Origin: Mariniblastus fucicola
GTDB taxonomy: Bacteria > Planctomycetota > Planctomycetia > Pirellulales > Pirellulaceae
Assembly (NCBI RefSeq): GCF_008087665.1
Contig: NZ_CP042912.1
Location: 4,092,001-4,156,000, forward strand
Direction: 5' to 3'
Length of the DNA: 64,000 bases
The translations under genes were made by a program, and so were the position numbers. Below the pieces are notes generated by a model. It did no database searches, was not told the origin of the DNA, and worked only from the letters and a program-made list of their open reading frames with translations. Positions 11,189 through 20,280 of the stretch are shown here, piece after piece. Positions within the stretch are counted from its first letter, which is position 1. The number at the start of each line of letters is the position of its first letter.

Positions 11189-12361
11189 TTGAGCCTGCTA
11201 AAGCGGATTTTTCTCCACAGACGCTGCATCTTGATGTTGTGTGTTGGGGTTTGTTCGTTGGTTTGGACGCACACCGCCGCGGCGCAACAGGCTGCTGCCG
11301 CTGACAAGCACCCAAAGTGGATTAAGATTGTCGGCGAGGGTCCATTTGGGAAAGTCGTCACGGTTCGGATCGAGCACGAAGACAAAGTCTACTACGGTCG
11401 ACCGCTGGGACAGGACCGCGACAAGATGGCGTTACTCCGTTGGGACGGACGCATCACTTTGTTGCCGCGCCAGGAAAAGATGGAGGTCTTCTCCAGAGGA
11501 TTCGCGCCCTACACGGCAAAAGAGTTAGCGGACCGATTGCAGAAACAGTACGGTTCGAGATATCTGACGCAGTCCTCGAAGCATTTCACGGTCGTCTACC
11601 CGAGGACTCAGCAGAAGAACTGGGCTCAGCAATACGAGAACGTCTACAACCAGTTTAAGAACTATCTGGCTCGAAACCGGATCGACATTGCAGAACCGCG
11701 GTTCCCGCTGGTCGTTGTGATTCTTGGTTCGAGAAACGAGTTCAATCGCTCATTGGCGGACGAGATCGTTTTCAAGAAAGACGTGTTCGGTTTCTATTCG
11801 CGGATCACGAACCGGGTCACGACTTTCGTCTCCAGCGACCCAAGAATCGCCAAACGGATCAATCGACTGGCCGACGTAACCGTGGTTCACGAAACCATTC
11901 ATCAAGCGGCATTCAACAACGGCGTGCACAATCGACTTTGCGCGGTTCCGCGTTGGATGTCGGAAGGTTTCGCCATGCTTTTCGAATCGAAAGGGTTTCG
12001 AAACGGCAAGCCAGATCAGCCGATTTCCGAACGCGTCAACTACCGTCGCCTTCGGACTCTCAAAAAAATGTTTCAATCGGGTCGTGCGAAAGATTCGATC
12101 GAAACCATGCTTCGCAATGATCGCATCTTCGAAACAGACCCCGACCTGGCTTACAGTCTTGCATGGGGACTGTCGTTCTACTTTGCGGAAAAAGAAACTG
12201 ACAAGTATCTGCGATTCGTGCTCAAAGATGGGAATACGAACGAATTCGCCAACTACACGCCAGACCAGCGAATCACTTTTTTCATGGATACTTTTGCCGA
12301 AGATTTTGACACGCTTGAGCGACGACTGCGAAAGTTCATTCTCAGTTTGCCATCGTCGTAG
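11189..12361 (+). CDS. Secreted DUF1570-type protein with HExxH motif, downstream of ftsH
   Basis: A 390-residue paralogue of the 7579-8715 protein. It starts at TTG 11189, with GAGG at 11178-11181 overlapping the ftsH stop, so it is very probably in the ftsH operon. A signal-peptide-like segment (LMLCVGVCSLVWTHTAAAQQ) precedes a short beta module (GKVVTVRIEHEDKVYYGRPL). The metalloprotease-like motif is VVHETIHQAAFNNGVH near residue 234, followed by WMSEGFAMLFE. The two copies share clear local similarity (SKHFTVVYP versus TRHFLVVHP). Coupling to ftsH suggests an envelope quality-control role, which is inference. Confidence 0.8.
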   Translation: MSLLKRIFLHRRCILMLCVGVCSLVWTHTAAAQQAAAADKHPKWIKIVGEGPFGKVVTVRIEHEDKVYYGRPLGQDRDKMALLRWDGRITLLPRQEKMEVFSRGFAPYTAKELADRLQKQYGSRYLTQSSKHFTVVYPRTQQKNWAQQYENVYNQFKNYLARNRIDIAEPRFPLVVVILGSRNEFNRSLADEIVFKKDVFGFYSRITNRVTTFVSSDPRIAKRINRLADVTVVHETIHQAAFNNGVHNRLCAVPRWMSEGFAMLFESKGFRNGKPDQPISERVNYRRLRTLKKMFQSGRAKDSIETMLRNDRIFETDPDLAYSLAWGLSFYFAEKETDKYLRFVLKDGNTNEFANYTPDQRITFFMDTFAEDFDTLERRLRKFILSLPSS

Positions 12362-12403
12362 CTTTGCTGCTCTTCGTGCCGTGAAGCTTCAGTCTTCCAA
12401 GCT

Positions 12404-13693
12404 TCATTCTTCCAAAACCACGACCGGCCAGCGACTCAAGCCAGCCACTTCTGCGGCGTCGTCTCGCGTCGCCACAAACACCATCGCGGCATCCACCGGG
12501 ACCTTTCTCAGATCGACGTCGCCGACGATTCTCCACTCTTTCTCCACCGACCAATCCACTTTGCTGCTTGAATCATTCAGCTGAAAAAATGGACGCTTGC
12601 TCTCCTCCATCGAATCCCATTTGGTCTCATCTCCATAAACCACGGCCGCGGCGCCATGCGACGCCAGCCACGATTTCCGAATCGCAATTCCAAACGGCTC
12701 AAAATCCCAACGACTCAAATGCGATCGAAAAACGCGACGCTTTTTAAGCTCCGTGAACGTGACGTCTGAAAAACAAACGACCGGCCGCGGATCACGAGTC
12801 AGCGCGTTGCTGGCCAAAATCCGCTCGGTCGCCAAAATTCGCCGTAACGTCGCAACCTCTCGATGATCTTTCCCATTTGCGCGAAAGATCAAATCATCCA
12901 GGAATTCAGCCTCGGACTGCTCCGGCCACGGCCCCACGCGACGCCGAGTCCAATGCAGTAGAAATTCGTCAGAGTTCACCTCGGCCGCAGAACTGAATTC
13001 CAGGTCACGGTTGCTGGATTCGATGCCGGGCTGTTCGCAGCCAAACAAATACCAGCCAGTCGCTCCCGCAGCCAACAACTGATCGGTCACCGCTTTTTTC
13101 GTCAGCCGGGCGTCGACCAGCACTTTCGCTGGCTTTCCCTTATTCAGCCGATCATCAACCGCGGATTGCAGGTTGCCATTGGTTCTCACGGACAACAGCA
13201 CCATTTGATTCGCGATGGAGGCCAACGCAAAGTCAGCCCCGCGTGATCGACTGTCGAACACAAGTCCAACTTTCCGATCGCTGTCTGCCAGTTTGGAAAT
13301 CAGCAAAGCCAGCTTTTTAGGATCCGTGGGCGCCATCACCAGTGGCAGCAGCGGGACCCGAAACAGTTCGCTCACTCGACGCACCATCGCATCACAGGCC
13401 ACGCCATCCGCGGTCAACAGCACGTCTGTTTCCCGATCCAAATCAATCGCAACTTTCAACAGTCCGTCGAAGAACCCGGGAATTTCGTCCAGCTTTCTGG
13501 TCAGCCGCGAGCTACCAACGAAAGTTGTATCGCGATCCAGCAAACGGCCATTGCTTCCAAATTCACAAACGAAAAGATCGTCGCCGCACGAACGCTTCTC
13601 TGGCAAGCGATCAACCAATTCGGATCGACCGCTGTTTGAAAGCAGCGCCAAAGCGGATTGCAAGACTGAATGCGTTGGTGAATCTTTTTCCAT
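12404..13693 (-). CDS. Orphan protein with AbiGi/DUF2971-like C-terminal region
   Basis: A 429-residue soluble protein of unknown function. Residues ~90-220 look like alternating beta/alpha Rossmann-type sequence (DVLLTADGVACDAMV, GLVFDSRSRGADFALA, KVLVDARLTKKAVTDQ). The C-terminal ~140 residues contain RPVVCFSDVTFTEL, FGIAIRKSWLASHGAAAVVY and VEKEWRIVGDVDL. These recall the VCF-(S/T)-(D/E), FGIG-x-KEW and (E/K)REWR signatures I associate with the AbiGi antitoxin-like and DUF2971 families. That resemblance is from memory and needs a profile search. The gene converges with the DUF1570 gene and is divergent from the cytochrome gene, with 52 bp between starts. Confidence 0.6.
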   Translation of the reverse strand: MEKDSPTHSVLQSALALLSNSGRSELVDRLPEKRSCGDDLFVCEFGSNGRLLDRDTTFVGSSRLTRKLDEIPGFFDGLLKVAIDLDRETDVLLTADGVACDAMVRRVSELFRVPLLPLVMAPTDPKKLALLISKLADSDRKVGLVFDSRSRGADFALASIANQMVLLSVRTNGNLQSAVDDRLNKGKPAKVLVDARLTKKAVTDQLLAAGATGWYLFGCEQPGIESSNRDLEFSSAAEVNSDEFLLHWTRRRVGPWPEQSEAEFLDDLIFRANGKDHREVATLRRILATERILASNALTRDPRPVVCFSDVTFTELKKRRVFRSHLSRWDFEPFGIAIRKSWLASHGAAAVVYGDETKWDSMEESKRPFFQLNDSSSKVDWSVEKEWRIVGDVDLRKVPVDAAMVFVATRDDAAEVAGLSRWPVVVLEE

Positions 13694-13745
13694 TTGGAGT
13701 TATATTGGAATCGATGCACAACCATTCCTCAACGACCGCAACTTA

Positions 13746-16175
13746 ATGCCCAAACGAGCTCATCTGATTTTCCTGGTGCTGTTCGTGCTGATCATCGTCA
13801 GCGGCTATTTATTGGCCGACTATTATCGCGGTGCTCCTCCCGAAGCGATGGCCCACGCCAGCTACGTCGGCCGCGAAACGTGCGTGAGTTGTCATCAACA
13901 GCAAGTCGATCTGTTCGTTGGATCTCACCACGACCAAGCCATGGACTTTGCCACCGAAGAGTCCGTACTGGGCGATTTTGACGACCGTACGATCGAACAC
14001 TTTGGTACGACCTCCCGCCTTTTTCGCGATGGCGATCGATTCATGATCAACACCGAAGGCCCCGATGGAGAGATGCAGGATTTCGAGATCAAGTACACTT
14101 TCGGCGTCGAACCGCTGCAGCAATATATGGTGGAGCTTGATCGAGGCAGGGTTCAGGTGCTGCGAGTTTCCTGGGATACGGCCGCAGAGAAGTGGTTCTA
14201 TCTGTCGCCGCCCGACGTGAAAGACAAACTCAATCCGACGGACCCGTTGCACTGGACCGGCGTGACACAAAACTGGAACGTTAGCTGCGCGGAGTGCCAC
14301 AGTACGAACCTGAAGAAGAACTTTGACATTGCGTCTGCGTCCTGGAACACGACCTGGTCGGAAATTGATGTTAGCTGCGAAGCCTGCCATGGTCCGGCAA
14401 GCCTGCACAATGAGTTGGCGTCCTCCATGAGTCCGTTTTGGGACAGGACTCACGGCATGGGTTTGGCGAAACTGAAAACAGATCGCAATCTCGACCAGAT
14501 CGAAACGTGTGCTCCCTGCCATTCGCGACGCACCATTGTGGGAACCGACTATAAACCGGGCTGCAACTATGACGACTACCATTCGTTGCAGCTTCTGAAT
14601 GAGCCGCTTTATCACGCGGACGGACAGATCCGCGACGAGGACTACGTTCACGGATCGTTCCTGCAAAGCAAGATGTTTCACAACGGCATCAAGTGCAGTG
14701 ACTGTCATGATCCACATTCATTGAAGCTGAAACATTCCGGCAACAACGTCTGCACGTCCTGCCATCAGCATCCGTCCGGAAAATATGATTCCGAATCACA
14801 TCACCATCATCAACCTGGAACCGAAGGAGCGATGTGCGTCAATTGCCACATGCCAACGACGACGTACATGGACGTTGATGCTCGCCGCGATCACAGCTTT
14901 CGGGTTCCTCGACCGGACCTGAGCGTTTCACTGGGGACGCCGAATGCCTGTACGCAGTGTCATCTTGGACTGGAACCCAAAGAGAGTTTGCCGAAACGTG
15001 AGCAGTTCGCACAGTATCTCGATTGGCTGAGTGCTTCGGAGACCGGCGACGATGATGTCGAGGCGCTTCTTGCTCGAATCGATAAAGAGATGGAAGCGGC
15101 CTGTGCGAAGTGGTATCCGCCAGAATCATCGCCACCGAAAACATCATGGTATCCGGAATTGGCTCAAGCTCAGTTCAACATTCGCAACCAGGAACCTGCC
15201 ACTGAATTGCTTGGCAAACTCGCCAAAGATGTTGCCAATCCGGCAATTATTCGGGCCACCGCGGCGGACCTGTTGTCCAGACATGCCGACCCGCAAGCGT
15301 ACGAAACCGCGATTGGATTGCTGGACGATCGAGACGTGAAAGTTGTCGTGGCGGCAATTGGGACGCTTGAGATCGCGATGCTCGAAATCCAGAACCGGCA
15401 AATGTACTCCACCACCCCCGGGTCTGTCGGCAGTGAACTCCAGCAGTTCAGCAGTGCCATCGGGAACCTGCTGCAGCACGAATCGCCTCGAGTGCGTTTC
15501 GAGTCGGCTCGGGCCCTCGCGTCGCTGGCTCCAACGGCTCGCAATAGTGCGTTGACGGCCGAGCAGAAGCGATCGTTTGAGACGTCGCTGGAAGCGTATC
15601 GCCAATCGCTGATGGTGATGTCAGATACCGCTGGGGCTCATATGCAGCTTGGCGGATTGCAGGAACGAATGGGCCAACTGAACCAGGCGGCGGACAGCTA
15701 TCGAACCGCAATTCGTCTGCAACCTGAACTGACCGGTCCGAGGTCGAGTCTGGCCTATATTCTGGAAAACAAAGTCCAGTCTTTGCAGTCGCAGCTTCAA
15801 CAAAGCAATTCGGAAGCGGCCAGAAATCAGATTGAAAACCTTATGGCTCAAATCACGGATCTGCGAAAGCGTGATCATGAGCTGCTGGGCATCGATGTTG
15901 AGCGAGCCGCGGGCCTACCCGGAGTCCACACGCTGCACTACCGATACGGAATGTCCAGCTATCTGCAGAAAGATCTGGCAACGGCGGAAAAGCATTTGAA
16001 AATCGCCGCGGAGATGGCACCGGAGCAGGAAGGTTACCTAATGGGCCTGGCAACGTTTTATCTTCAACAGAAAAAATTGGTTGAAGCCGATCGTTTGATT
16101 GCGAAACTGCTAAACATGGACCCGGATCATCCAGGCTATCTCGCGCTCAAGCAACAACTTGATTCGTTGCAGTAG
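13746..16175 (+). CDS. Octaheme c-type cytochrome with C-terminal HEAT/TPR repeats
   Basis: An 809-residue exported protein with an N-terminal anchor or signal (LIFLVLFVLIIVSGYLLADYY). It contains eight CxxCH haem c sites: CVSCH, CAECH, CEACH, CAPCH, CSDCH, CTSCH, CVNCH and CTQCH, all in roughly the first 420 residues. The remainder is alpha-solenoid: a HEAT-like stretch (IIRATAADLLSRHADPQAYETA) and TPR units (GAHMQLGGLQERMGQLNQAA, AEKHLKIAAEMAPEQEGYLMG). I start it at ATG 13746, at the signal sequence. The frame is open another 531 bp upstream, but that stretch is antisense to the neighbouring gene. Likely a periplasmic electron carrier or oxidoreductase; the substrate cannot be inferred. 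Confidence 0.88.
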   Translation: MPKRAHLIFLVLFVLIIVSGYLLADYYRGAPPEAMAHASYVGRETCVSCHQQQVDLFVGSHHDQAMDFATEESVLGDFDDRTIEHFGTTSRLFRDGDRFMINTEGPDGEMQDFEIKYTFGVEPLQQYMVELDRGRVQVLRVSWDTAAEKWFYLSPPDVKDKLNPTDPLHWTGVTQNWNVSCAECHSTNLKKNFDIASASWNTTWSEIDVSCEACHGPASLHNELASSMSPFWDRTHGMGLAKLKTDRNLDQIETCAPCHSRRTIVGTDYKPGCNYDDYHSLQLLNEPLYHADGQIRDEDYVHGSFLQSKMFHNGIKCSDCHDPHSLKLKHSGNNVCTSCHQHPSGKYDSESHHHHQPGTEGAMCVNCHMPTTTYMDVDARRDHSFRVPRPDLSVSLGTPNACTQCHLGLEPKESLPKREQFAQYLDWLSASETGDDDVEALLARIDKEMEAACAKWYPPESSPPKTSWYPELAQAQFNIRNQEPATELLGKLAKDVANPAIIRATAADLLSRHADPQAYETAIGLLDDRDVKVVVAAIGTLEIAMLEIQNRQMYSTTPGSVGSELQQFSSAIGNLLQHESPRVRFESARALASLAPTARNSALTAEQKRSFETSLEAYRQSLMVMSDTAGAHMQLGGLQERMGQLNQAADSYRTAIRLQPELTGPRSSLAYILENKVQSLQSQLQQSNSEAARNQIENLMAQITDLRKRDHELLGIDVERAAGLPGVHTLHYRYGMSSYLQKDLATAEKHLKIAAEMAPEQEGYLMGLATFYLQQKKLVEADRLIAKLLNMDPDHPGYLALKQQLDSLQ

Positions 16176-16237
16176 ATCTTCAGTCGTCACTGACGAATTC
16201 CATCGACTTTAATTTCAATTCAATCGCGAATGTTCCC

Positions 16238-17089
16238 ATGTCGCTTATCAAAATCGCCGGCGTCCAGATGGACATCCAACTGGCCAACGCATCTGCCAAT
16301 CTCGCGTCAATGCAATCGCATCTGCAGACTTCCGTCGCCGCCGGTGCCGAGCTGACGATTTTTCCCGAATGCACGATAACAGGCTATTGCTTCGAATCAC
16401 ACGACGAAGCGATGGCGGTTGCCGAGGCTTGCGACGGCTCGTCAGTCACTCAAATGATCGAGGCTTGCGGTGATTTGAGCACACATGCAATTTTCGGATT
16501 CCTGGAACGCGATGCAGACCAAATTTTCAACAGCGTCGTTTGTGTCGGGTCAGAGGGAATCGTTTCGAAGTATCGCAAGGTTCACTTGCCCACTCTCGGC
16601 GTCGACAACTTCACAACTCCTGGAGACAACGAGTTTGAAGTTTTCGATTTGAATCTGGATGGCCATGACCAACCGCTACGCATTGGTATGAACATTTGTT
16701 ACGACTGCTCTTTCCCTGAATCGGCTCGAGTGTTGACGCTCAAAGGAGCCGATTTGATCGCGTTGCCGACCAATTGGCCGCCAGGATCCGGGCTGGTTGC
16801 GGACGTGATTCCGAACACGCGAGCCTTGGAAAACAACGTTTACTTTGCCGCAGTCAACAGAATCGGAACTGAACGCGGGTTCGAATTCATCGGCAAGAGC
16901 AAGATTTGCGACCCTTTGGGCCGGGAGCTCGATTTCGCGAACCATCGTGACGATGCGATTGTCTATGGAGAGATTGATGTCGCGTTTGCCCGGCGAAAAC
17001 ACCTTGTCGCGGTCCCGGGCAAACATGAAGTCCATCGTATCGAAGATCGACGGCCGGATACTTACGGGCCGATCGTCGGGGCTCAATAG
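16238..17089 (+). CDS. Carbon-nitrogen hydrolase (nitrilase superfamily)
   Basis: A 283-residue cytoplasmic amidase-type enzyme. The Glu-Lys-Cys triad of the superfamily is visible: E44 in FPECTITGYC, K114 in YRKVHLP and C154 in NICYDCSFPE. The fold-conserved LPTNWPP and RALENNVYFAAVNR stretches are also present. Substrates in this superfamily range from omega-amides to carbamoyl compounds, and nothing in the neighbourhood narrows this. It ends about 75 bp before the tRNA-Leu gene. Confidence 0.88.
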   Translation: MSLIKIAGVQMDIQLANASANLASMQSHLQTSVAAGAELTIFPECTITGYCFESHDEAMAVAEACDGSSVTQMIEACGDLSTHAIFGFLERDADQIFNSVVCVGSEGIVSKYRKVHLPTLGVDNFTTPGDNEFEVFDLNLDGHDQPLRIGMNICYDCSFPESARVLTLKGADLIALPTNWPPGSGLVADVIPNTRALENNVYFAAVNRIGTERGFEFIGKSKICDPLGRELDFANHRDDAIVYGEIDVAFARRKHLVAVPGKHEVHRIEDRRPDTYGPIVGAQ

Positions 17090-17163
17090 CCTGAAAAAAC
17101 CTTGCGCGAAACGCGGCTTGACCGCCGGGCAAGGCAGCTACTAAGATACCGATCCAATTCAAC

Positions 17164-17250
17164 GCGGATGTGGCGGAATTGGCAGACGCGCCAGACTAAG
17201 GATCTGGTGGGATATTACATCCCGTGGAGGTTCAAATCCTCTCATCCGCA
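17164..17250 (+). tRNA. tRNA-Leu (anticodon AAG)
   Basis: An 87-nt class II tRNA. The acceptor stem GCGGATG pairs with CATCCGC, and A is the discriminator; CCA is not encoded. The anticodon stem CCAGA/TCTGG closes the loop CTAAGGA, giving anticodon AAG (reads CUU, and CUU/CUC/CUA if A34 is deaminated to inosine). A long variable arm (GGGAT/ATCCC) and a T arm (GGAGG TTCAAAT CCTCT) fit leucine. A strong terminator follows directly. Confidence 0.93.
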
Positions 17251-17257
17251 CTAGGTT

Positions 17258-17296
17258 AAAAAGGGCTCATGCATTCTCGCATGAGCCCTTTTTTTG
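17258..17296 (+). terminator. Rho-independent terminator after tRNA-Leu
   Basis: A perfect 12-bp stem (AAGGGCTCATGC and GCATGAGCCCTT) with a 6-base loop is followed by a run of seven T. Upstream A residues extend the pairing with the T tract, so it may act in both directions. Confidence 0.93.
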
Positions 17297-17464
17297 TCCT
17301 CGATTCTGTGGCGATGGATACTGAGTCGGGCTGAGATCGTCGCAAATTTCCCACGCAACCAGCGAATGCCGCCACGGGAAACACTAAGCCTCACCTGCGG
17401 TGCCAGGAACGCCTATAGTAGTTGGCGTTGGGATCGCACCCTGGATCTGAGGAGATCGGCCGCC

Positions 17465-19150
17465 ATGAGAACGCTCGTCCTGTTAGTCGTCACGGTATTT
17501 GGAATTGCCTGTACAGATTCCAACGCTCAAGAAATTCCGCTTGTCTACGATGTCGAGCACACGGGGGCTGACCATCCGGCGCCGCTATTGCCCGAGATCG
17601 AAGACCTTCCAATCGTCAGACCGCTAACCGATCCGTTTGCGTGGTCTGATGGAAGCCCGCGATCGACGAAGTTCAGTGACTGGAGCCGTCGCCGATCTGA
17701 AATCAAAGCCGAAATCGAACACTACGGTGTTGGTCAAAAGCCGCCGAAACCAGAAAAGATTGAAGCCAGCTACGCGGATGGAACGCTGACCGTGAAAGCG
17801 ACCGCCAACGGCGAAACGTTAACCTTGACCGCGAAGGTGACTCTTCCCGAAGGCGACGGGCCTTTCGCGGCCGTCATTGGAGTCGGCCGAGGCAGCGGCA
17901 GTCTTCCCGGCGACATATTCACCGATCGAAACGTTGCAACGATTGCCTACAACTTTGGCCAGGTTATGTCGCACACGCAAACTCGCGGCAACGAACCGAT
18001 CAACAAACTCTATCCCGAATTGAAACATATTGGCGCCTACGCGGCGTGGCCGTGGGGAGTCAGCCGAATCATCGATGGACTGGAACTGGTAGAAGCCGAT
18101 CTTCCGATTGACCGAAAACGTTTGGCCGTCACAGGATGTTCCTTCGCTGGAAAAATGGCGTTGTTCGCCGGTGCCTTCGACGAAAGAATCGCATTGACTA
18201 TCGCACAGGAATCCGGTGGCGGAGGCGCGGCTGCCTGGCGAGTCTCTGAAACGCTGGGCAATGTCGAAACGCTGGGGAACACCAGCCGAGCCTGGTTTTT
18301 GGAGGACATGTTCAAGTTCTCGAACTCGGTTGAGAAACTGCCATACGATCACCATGAACTGATGTCGCTGGTCGCCCCACGCGCCTTGTTGGTGCTGGGA
18401 AATCCTGACTACGAATGGTTGGCTGACGAATCGGGATACGTTTCCTGTCGAGCCGCGCACGAGGTCTGGAAAACGCTCGGCGTCGAGGATCGATTCGGAT
18501 TTTCGATCATCGGTGGACATCCGCATTGCCAACTCCCGGACAGTCAGCGGCCGGAAGTCGAAGCTTTCGTCGACAAATTTTTACTGGGGAAAGAAGCAGA
18601 CACAGCTGTCACGAAACACCAGTTCGACGACGTTGAGCACGAGTTTTGGCACGACGGCTGGACGAAGGGAAAGTCAACTTATCCGATGCCGGACAAATCA
18701 AATATTGAATCGTTCAAGTTCGAGGCCGAAGCAGCGGCACACGGAGCAGACTGGAAGGTCGTCGACGATTCAAAAGTTTCCGGTGGAAAATATCTGACTG
18801 TGAAGTCTGGCAAAAACAGCACCGATGCATTTCCTACAGGTGACGATGCTGCGATGAGATTTCAGTTTAAGACAACCAGAGACGCAAAGTATTTTCTGTT
18901 TGCGAAAGTGAACTGCGCGTCTGCCGACGACGATTCGTTTTGGCTGAAAGTTGACGACGGCGAATTCGAAACGATAAATGGGCTTGGCACCAACGGATGG
19001 GAATGGGTCAAACTGAAAGCGATCCAGCTGAAGTCTGGCGATCACTCATTGACGCTGACCTATCGCGAAGACGGTGCCTTGATCGATCAGATGGCTGTCA
19101 CGACTTACCCTTTCGGCCCCGCGGAGTTAGAGCAAGAAACCGCGAAATAA
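17465..19150 (+). CDS. CE15-like glucuronoyl esterase with C-terminal carbohydrate-binding-like domain
   Basis: A secreted alpha/beta-hydrolase of 561 residues. The signal peptide is MRTLVLLVVTVFGIACTDSNAQ, started at ATG 17465 after a GAGGAG sequence. The nucleophile motif GCSFAGK (residues ~224-230) matches the GCS-x-x-GK pattern of carbohydrate esterase family 15, which cleaves ester links between lignin or side chains and 4-O-methylglucuronate. A downstream QESGGGG stretch and the catalytic His region GGHPHC (near residue 350) agree. Residues ~415-550 form a beta-rich domain (FEAEAAAHGADWKVVDDS, then FWLKVDDGEF) that resembles carbohydrate-binding modules. The family normally has Arg after GCS; here it is Phe. 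Confidence 0.82.
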   Translation: MRTLVLLVVTVFGIACTDSNAQEIPLVYDVEHTGADHPAPLLPEIEDLPIVRPLTDPFAWSDGSPRSTKFSDWSRRRSEIKAEIEHYGVGQKPPKPEKIEASYADGTLTVKATANGETLTLTAKVTLPEGDGPFAAVIGVGRGSGSLPGDIFTDRNVATIAYNFGQVMSHTQTRGNEPINKLYPELKHIGAYAAWPWGVSRIIDGLELVEADLPIDRKRLAVTGCSFAGKMALFAGAFDERIALTIAQESGGGGAAAWRVSETLGNVETLGNTSRAWFLEDMFKFSNSVEKLPYDHHELMSLVAPRALLVLGNPDYEWLADESGYVSCRAAHEVWKTLGVEDRFGFSIIGGHPHCQLPDSQRPEVEAFVDKFLLGKEADTAVTKHQFDDVEHEFWHDGWTKGKSTYPMPDKSNIESFKFEAEAAAHGADWKVVDDSKVSGGKYLTVKSGKNSTDAFPTGDDAAMRFQFKTTRDAKYFLFAKVNCASADDDSFWLKVDDGEFETINGLGTNGWEWVKLKAIQLKSGDHSLTLTYREDGALIDQMAVTTYPFGPAELEQETAK

Positions 19151-19335
19151 AGTGTGTCTCTGTTGAAAACGCCGCATCAAAAATGCTTGCTCCAAACCCA
19201 CTGGCGGCATCAACGCGGCCAATCCTAAAGACTCCAGACCCGCTGTTTTGAAATTTGTTCCGTTGCATCTTGCCCCACAGTTTCGGTATAGCTGGGAACT
19301 GGATGGAAGCAACGAACGAAAGCACTGAGGCACGG

Positions 19336-20280
19336 ATGCCGCAGCGAAAATCAGGCTGGACCGCACAGAAGCCAATTCCGCTTGTCGGCGCATTGGCCGT
19401 TGGTCTACTTTGCATGCTCATCACCGACGCCATTGCTGCGGCACCGAGGATGCAGCCGCAATCAGCAAAAACGGACAGTGCAAGCACTTCCCAACGCCCC
19501 AGGGGAATCCCAATTGGGTTGGAGTCCGCCTGGATTGTCGACTCCGAAACGGGACTTTCGACACAGAGTGCGAATTTGAAGCTTCCGTTGCTGCGCGGGT
19601 TTGGAACGCCTCCGCCAATCGTGAAAATTGGATTCGCCTATACGGACCTTTCAACGCCGGACTCGCTCGGATTGCCCAACGATCTTTACGAGTACTCGAT
19701 CGGGCTGTCCACGATCAGAAAGATCCGTGAACGCTGGATGCTCAGAACAATGCTGGGGATGAATTTTGCGACCGACAATGAAAACCGCTCAAGCGATGCG
19801 TGGCGTTTCACCGGTGGGGTGTTTGCAATTCACCAAAAGAGCCCACAGCTGAGCTGGACGTTCGGCGCCATTGCACTGGGTCGAAGCGACCTTCCTGTAG
19901 TCCCGGCAATCGGCGCCGTGTGGCTACCGCGACCAGGTACGCGTGTTGATTTGATCTTGCCGAACCCGAAAGTCAACTTTCTCGTCGCCGACAACGGGCA
20001 GCGTCAGCAGTGGTGCTATCTCGGTGGCGGTCTCAACGGAAACACCTGGGGCTACGAGCGCCCCGGCTTTGGCGATGACACATTGACGTACAGCGATCTG
20101 CGAATCGTTGCGGGCTGGGAGTCGCGTCCCTCAGCCCCAGCGAACCAGCCGTACGTGCCGGGACGCAAGTTTGGTATCGAAGCGGGTTATGCTTTCTCGC
20201 GTGATCTCGAGTTCGAAGACGAAGCGATCGAATTGTCGCTGGACGATGCGTTAATCTTTCGCATCAATACAAGATATTAG
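19336..20280 (+). CDS. Putative outer-membrane beta-barrel-like protein (DUF6268-like)
   Basis: A 314-residue exported protein. The signal sequence (PLVGALAVGLLCMLITDAIAAA) is followed by alternating amphipathic strands ending in an aromatic residue (LIFRINTRY), as expected of an outer-membrane barrel. ATG 19336, preceded by GAGG, is preferred; ATG 19303 is an alternative. The GIPIGLESAWIVD opening and YSIGLSTIRKI-type strands recall planctomycete DUF6268 proteins. No enzymatic motif is seen. Its stop codon lies inside the inverted-repeat element that follows. Confidence 0.65.
   Translation: MPQRKSGWTAQKPIPLVGALAVGLLCMLITDAIAAAPRMQPQSAKTDSASTSQRPRGIPIGLESAWIVDSETGLSTQSANLKLPLLRGFGTPPPIVKIGFAYTDLSTPDSLGLPNDLYEYSIGLSTIRKIRERWMLRTMLGMNFATDNENRSSDAWRFTGGVFAIHQKSPQLSWTFGAIALGRSDLPVVPAIGAVWLPRPGTRVDLILPNPKVNFLVADNGQRQQWCYLGGGLNGNTWGYERPGFGDDTLTYSDLRIVAGWESRPSAPANQPYVPGRKFGIEAGYAFSRDLEFEDEAIELSLDDALIFRINTRY

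Noticed and set aside
13215-13745. N-terminal extension of the octaheme cytochrome
   Set aside because: It runs antisense through the coding sequence of the AbiGi-like gene and its residues are Ser/Arg-rich noise; the signal sequence begins at 13746.
13809-14717. 302-residue minus-strand frame inside the cytochrome gene
   Set aside because: Antisense to eight CxxCH motifs in the real frame; no coding signal.
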